64,000 bases of DNA, from assembly GCF_003970675.1 (NCBI RefSeq), contig NZ_CP034562.1:4924501-4988500 (forward strand), read 5' to 3'. The position numbers and the translations under genes were made by a program. Source of the stretch: Flammeovirga pectinis. GTDB taxonomy: Bacteria > Bacteroidota > Bacteroidia > Cytophagales > Flammeovirgaceae. Numbering within the stretch: position 1 is the first letter of the stretch; each line of letters opens with the position of its first letter. The notes under the pieces are model-generated. The model ran no database searches and had not been told where the DNA came from. It saw only the letters and a list, made by a program, of their open reading frames with translations. Positions 60,292 through 64,000 of the stretch are shown here, in pieces.

Positions 60292-63200
60292 ATGAAAAAA
60301 GCATTATTGCTACTAACTCTCTTTTTGAGTGCTACTTTACTATCTGTAGCTCAAGAGAGAACTATTTCTGGTGTTATCAAGGATTCTAATGGAGAATCAT
60401 TACCAGGCGTTGCCATAATTGTAAAAGGCACATCAAAAGGTACTGTATCTAATATTGAAGGTCAGTACAAATTATTAGTTCCAAATGACAATACAGTACT
60501 AGTATTTAGGCTGGTTGGTTTTAAAGAAATTGAAAAAGCTGTAGGATCTCAAACTACTTTATCAATTTCTTTAGATGAAGATGCTAAACAACTAGATGAA
60601 GTTGTTGTTTCGGCATTAGGTTTTGAGGAAGATATTGATAAACTAGGTTCTGCTCCTTCTAAAATTTCATCAGAAAGTTTAGTTGAATCAGGTGAAGCTA
60701 ATCTTATAAACGGGATGGCTGGTAAAGCATCGGGTGTAAGAATAACAAGGTCTTCTGGTGATCCAGGAGCTGGTTCAAGTATTCAAATTCGTGGGCAATC
60801 TACTATAACAGGTAATTTACAGCCACTTATTATTGTTGATGGTATGCCAATCAATAATTCAAATATTGGAGAAGGTACAGATGGGGTAACTCAACAATCT
60901 CGAATGAATGATATTAATCCTAACGATATTGAGTCAATGCAAGTACTTAAAGGTGCTTCAGCTGCTGCACTTTGGGGTTCAAGAGCTGCGAATGGTGTAA
61001 TTGTTATCACAACAAAAAAAGGTTCATCTGCAGGTAAGAAATTAAATGTATCATTTAGAACTTCTTATTCAATGGATAAAGTAAATAAGCAACCTAATTT
61101 ACAATCAACTTATGGTCAGGGATTTGGTGGTGCATTCGGAGAAAACACAGGTTTTTCATGGGGTGATAAAATCTCTGAAAGAGCAGGTGGTGCTGATGCT
61201 GTAGATAAAACAGGTGGTAAATTTACTTCTCAATCAGGTAAAGAATATTATACTATAACTCAGAAGAATAGTAGAGAAACTTATGAAGATTCAAATTGGG
61301 ATGAAGTATTCCAAACTGGTAGTTATTGGGAAAATAACTTATCATTATCAGGTGGTGATAGAGATGGCTCATTCATGTTTTCAATTTCAGATTTAGATCA
61401 AAATGGTGTTGTTAAAAACTCTAACTATAAGAGAACGACTGCTCGCTTAAATACAATGAAACGTTTTGGTGATAAGTTTAAATTAACAAACACTTTAAAT
61501 TATACACATACTACATCTGATCGTACTCAAAAAGGATCAAACTTAGCAGGTTTAATGTTAGGTTTATTAAGAACATCTCCTGATTTTGATAATAGAGATT
61601 ACAAAGGTACTTATGATCCTCAAGATGGATCAGCTCCAATAGCTAATCGTCATAGATCATATAGAAGTGCAATAGCAAACTACCCTGAAGGAGGTGCTCC
61701 TACTTATAATAATCCATCTTGGACTGTTAATGAGCAAAAGAACCCTTCTAAAGTAAATCGTTTTGTAGGTACCGTTGAAGCACAATTATTACCAGCTACT
61801 TGGTTTGATGTTACTTTAAGGACAGGTATTGATTATTACAATGAGCAGAGAAGTTCATACTTTCCACAGTACTCATCAGGAAATGCAGCAGGATATTACG
61901 ATGAAGATGTTTTGACAGAAATGCAATTTAATACTGACCTTATAGGTAGAGTTCAAAAAGAAATTACATCTGATTTACATTTTACAGGTTTAGTTGGATT
62001 TAACTATAACCAAAGAGATTATTCTTCTCAAGGTGCCTCAATGACTGGTTTTGTACTGGCAACAGCACCTCCAAATTTCACAAATGCTACTGCAGAAAAT
62101 ACTGCTCCTTATAACTATTACAGTACTACAAAAATTGCAGCAATGTATGGTTCTGCAAACTTTGCTTATAAAAATAAGCTTTTTGTAAATGGTACATTAA
62201 GAGGTGAAGCAGCATCAACTTATGGTGAAAATGCGGAATCTGTTTATTATTACCCTTCTGCAGATGCGGCTTATCAACTAGTTAATAATGCATCAGGAGC
62301 TTTAAGTTTTGCAAAATTACGAACTTCGTGGGGACAAGTTGGTGTCCAACCAGGTGTTTATAGAACAAAAACTTTATATGTAGCTGGCAACGTAGCTGAA
62401 TCTTGGGGTCCCGAATTAGATATGTCTGGTTATGGTGGAGGTTTCTCATTATCTTCAAGTGCAGGTAATTCTTTCTTAAAACCTGAGATTAAATCAGAAT
62501 GGGAAGTTGGTGCTGACTTTAGATTCTTAGCTGATAAAATGAGATTAGGTGTAACTTATTTCCAAAACGAAACACAAGATGTATTATTTGATTTAGATGT
62601 TGCTCCTTCAGCAGGTTTCTCATCTCAATACGGTAATGCAGGTACTCTAGAAAATAAAGGTATCGAGTTAGATTTAGGATATGATATTTTTAGAAGTTCA
62701 GATTGGAGAGTTTCTTTAGATCTTAATTGGACTAAAATTGATAATAAAGTTACTGATTTACAAGGTGCAGAGTCGATCTTCTTAGAAGGATTTACTTCAA
62801 CTTCTTCAAGAGCCGTTGAAGGTTATCCTGTAGGTTCTTTTTGGGGTACTGATTTTGAAAGAAATGAGGATGGTTCTTTAGTGTTAGATGACGCTGGATT
62901 TCCTATGCAATCTGCAACAGAAAGTGTAATTGGTAACCCAAATCCAGAATGGAATGCAGGTTTAGGTGTTACAGTTCAGTACAAAGGCTTTAGACTATAT
63001 GCATTATTTGATCATCAACAAGGAGGTCAAGTGTGGAATGGTACTAAGGGTGCTTTATCATACTTTGGACGTACTGCGGAATCAGCAACAGAAGCTACTG
63101 CTACTACTCCAGTTGCCAATGTATATGGTGATGTATATGGTGCAGGAGAAACTTTCAGAGGAGCTGTTCATGACTTCGGTGGAGGACCAGTTGCTTTAGA

Positions 63201-63513
63201 TGAAACTTGGTATTGGGGTGGTTTAGGATCAGGTTTTACAGGACCTGGTTCACAATTTATTGAAGATGCTACTTCTACAAGATTAAGAGAGTTAACAATG
63301 AGTTATAGCTTAAGTATGCCTCAATTAAAGAAAGCATTAAAAGTATCATCAATCGATTTATCAATTACTGGCCGTAATCTATTTATTTGGACTGATTACT
63401 CAGGAATTGATCCAGAAACAAATTTAACTGGCGCTTCTAATGGTAGAGGTTTAGATTATTTTAACAATCCAAGTACTAAATCATGGGTATTCACTGCAGC
63501 GTTTAACTGGTAA
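60292..63513 (+). CDS. SusC/RagA-family TonB-linked outer-membrane protein (pair 3)
   Basis: The protein has 1073 aa with a signal peptide (ending LLSVAQE). Same domain order, but the plug sequence differs from pairs 1 and 2: LDEVVVSALGFEEDIDKLGS, then IQIRGQSTITGNLQPLIIVD and ALWGSRAANGVIVITTKKGS. The barrel ends FTAAFNW. This is a separate SusC subgroup, not a recent copy of its neighbours. Its SusD partner, encoded 55 bp downstream, also belongs to a different SusD branch. The substrate is unknown. Confidence 0.95.
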   Translation: MKKALLLLTLFLSATLLSVAQERTISGVIKDSNGESLPGVAIIVKGTSKGTVSNIEGQYKLLVPNDNTVLVFRLVGFKEIEKAVGSQTTLSISLDEDAKQLDEVVVSALGFEEDIDKLGSAPSKISSESLVESGEANLINGMAGKASGVRITRSSGDPGAGSSIQIRGQSTITGNLQPLIIVDGMPINNSNIGEGTDGVTQQSRMNDINPNDIESMQVLKGASAAALWGSRAANGVIVITTKKGSSAGKKLNVSFRTSYSMDKVNKQPNLQSTYGQGFGGAFGENTGFSWGDKISERAGGADAVDKTGGKFTSQSGKEYYTITQKNSRETYEDSNWDEVFQTGSYWENNLSLSGGDRDGSFMFSISDLDQNGVVKNSNYKRTTARLNTMKRFGDKFKLTNTLNYTHTTSDRTQKGSNLAGLMLGLLRTSPDFDNRDYKGTYDPQDGSAPIANRHRSYRSAIANYPEGGAPTYNNPSWTVNEQKNPSKVNRFVGTVEAQLLPATWFDVTLRTGIDYYNEQRSSYFPQYSSGNAAGYYDEDVLTEMQFNTDLIGRVQKEITSDLHFTGLVGFNYNQRDYSSQGASMTGFVLATAPPNFTNATAENTAPYNYYSTTKIAAMYGSANFAYKNKLFVNGTLRGEAASTYGENAESVYYYPSADAAYQLVNNASGALSFAKLRTSWGQVGVQPGVYRTKTLYVAGNVAESWGPELDMSGYGGGFSLSSSAGNSFLKPEIKSEWEVGADFRFLADKMRLGVTYFQNETQDVLFDLDVAPSAGFSSQYGNAGTLENKGIELDLGYDIFRSSDWRVSLDLNWTKIDNKVTDLQGAESIFLEGFTSTSSRAVEGYPVGSFWGTDFERNEDGSLVLDDAGFPMQSATESVIGNPNPEWNAGLGVTVQYKGFRLYALFDHQQGGQVWNGTKGALSYFGRTAESATEATATTPVANVYGDVYGAGETFRGAVHDFGGGPVALDETWYWGGLGSGFTGPGSQFIEDATSTRLRELTMSYSLSMPQLKKALKVSSIDLSITGRNLFIWTDYSGIDPETNLTGASNGRGLDYFNNPSTKSWVFTAAFNW

Positions 63514-63568
63514 TAATTGCAGTAGAGACTTTTTAACCTAGAAGTACATTAAATTAAGAAATTACACA

Positions 63569-64000
63569 ATGAAAAATATATTAAAATCAGTTTTATTAGC
63601 AACAGCAATAGCAGGTACTTCGATGTCTTGCGCTAAGCTAGTAGAAGGTGAAAACGTTAGCCCTAACTCACCAACTAGTGCTCCAGCAGAAATTGTAATG
63701 CCATCATCTCAATTAGCACTTGCCTTTGTAAACGAAGGTGATATTGCAAGAATTGCAGGTATGTGGTCTGGTTATTTTACTGGTTCAGATAGACAGTATA
63801 CTGCTTTAAATAACTATTTAACTGTAGCAACTGATTATGACAGTTCATGGGATAACCTTTATAGAGAAGCAATAGCAAATGCAATCAATGCACTTAATGG
63901 AGCCATTGAGAATAATAATAGAGTCCTTCAAGGATATTGTAAAGTAGTAATTGCTAATTCTTTAGGTTTAGCAACAAACCTTTGGGGAGATGTCCCTGCT
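63569..64000 (+). CDS. SusD-like lipoprotein of pair 3 (3' end outside window)
   Basis: The frame starts at the ATG at 63569 and stays open through base 64000 (144 codons seen). It has a lipobox ending at C21 (GTSMSCAK). The mature sequence (MWSGYFTGSDRQYTALNNYL, then NLYREAIANAINALNGAIEN and SLGLATNLWGDVPA) has the SusD_like (PF12771-type) pattern rather than classical SusD. It is the lid of the SusC encoded 55 bp upstream. The C-terminal part lies outside the window. Confidence 0.88.
   Translation, partial: MKNILKSVLLATAIAGTSMSCAKLVEGENVSPNSPTSAPAEIVMPSSQLALAFVNEGDIARIAGMWSGYFTGSDRQYTALNNYLTVATDYDSSWDNLYREAIANAINALNGAIENNNRVLQGYCKVVIANSLGLATNLWGDVPA

Noticed and set aside
50407-63513. The repeated SusC N-terminal sequences as a mobile or recombining repeat
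   Set aside because: The similarity is at protein level with many synonymous changes, which fits old tandem paralogy rather than a recent DNA repeat.

Overview
The window is AT-rich DNA from a Bacteroidota bacterium. Support comes from three tandem SusC/SusD-type outer-membrane uptake pairs, a TAnnTTTG-type promoter ahead of one gene, weak Shine-Dalgarno sites and DoxX, BLUF and DUF3124 proteins typical of this phylum. The gene repertoire suggests a marine Cytophagales such as the Flammeovirgaceae; that genus-level guess is inference. No rRNA, tRNA, CRISPR array, insertion sequence or prophage was seen.

Layout. 1-4.6 kb: the 3' end of an unidentified gene, a secreted transglutaminase-like/TPR protein, a MarC membrane protein and a stand-alone class I terpene synthase followed by a decayed gene fragment. 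4.6-8.3 kb: a four-gene operon (unknown protein, membrane protein, NarL-type histidine kinase, response regulator) and an orphan small protein. 8.8-13.9 kb: a saccharopine dehydrogenase-family enzyme, then thrA-thrB with a terminator-like hairpin between them and no thrC. 14-20 kb: a second NarL-type two-component operon led by a 93-aa protein, then a 24-aa membrane peptide and a CPA1 antiporter flanked by two paralogous DUF3124 lipoproteins. 20-25.3 kb: acyl-CoA synthetase, methyltransferase, a short BLUF photoreceptor, a surface-repeat protein and DoxX. 25.4-34.7 kb: a secreted erythromycin-esterase-like/carboxypeptidase-regulatory fusion, a redox-type HxlR regulator divergent from a nitroreductase with two matching 21-bp boxes, a small accessory cluster (suffix-domain membrane protein, amidinotransferase, HNH-like protein) and alaS. 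35-44.4 kb: a 902-aa protein with two GH14 beta-amylase domains and no signal peptide, an AraC regulator, envelope proteins, an 890-bp gene-poor stretch with a candidate ncRNA, tpiA and an alpha/beta hydrolase. 44.5-49.9 kb: two periplasmic amidohydrolase-family proteins and a TIGR01777 epimerase. 50.4-64 kb: three consecutive SusC/SusD pairs, the last SusD running off the window.

How the genes work together. Housekeeping genes (thrA, thrB, alaS, tpiA, fadD-like) are interspersed with sensing and envelope genes. Most transcription units are one to four genes long and are closed by clear hairpin terminators, many of them shared by convergent genes. The most distinctive items are the terpene synthase, the tandem beta-amylase with one diverged half, the esterase fusion, the HxlR boxes and the structured intergenic region before tpiA.
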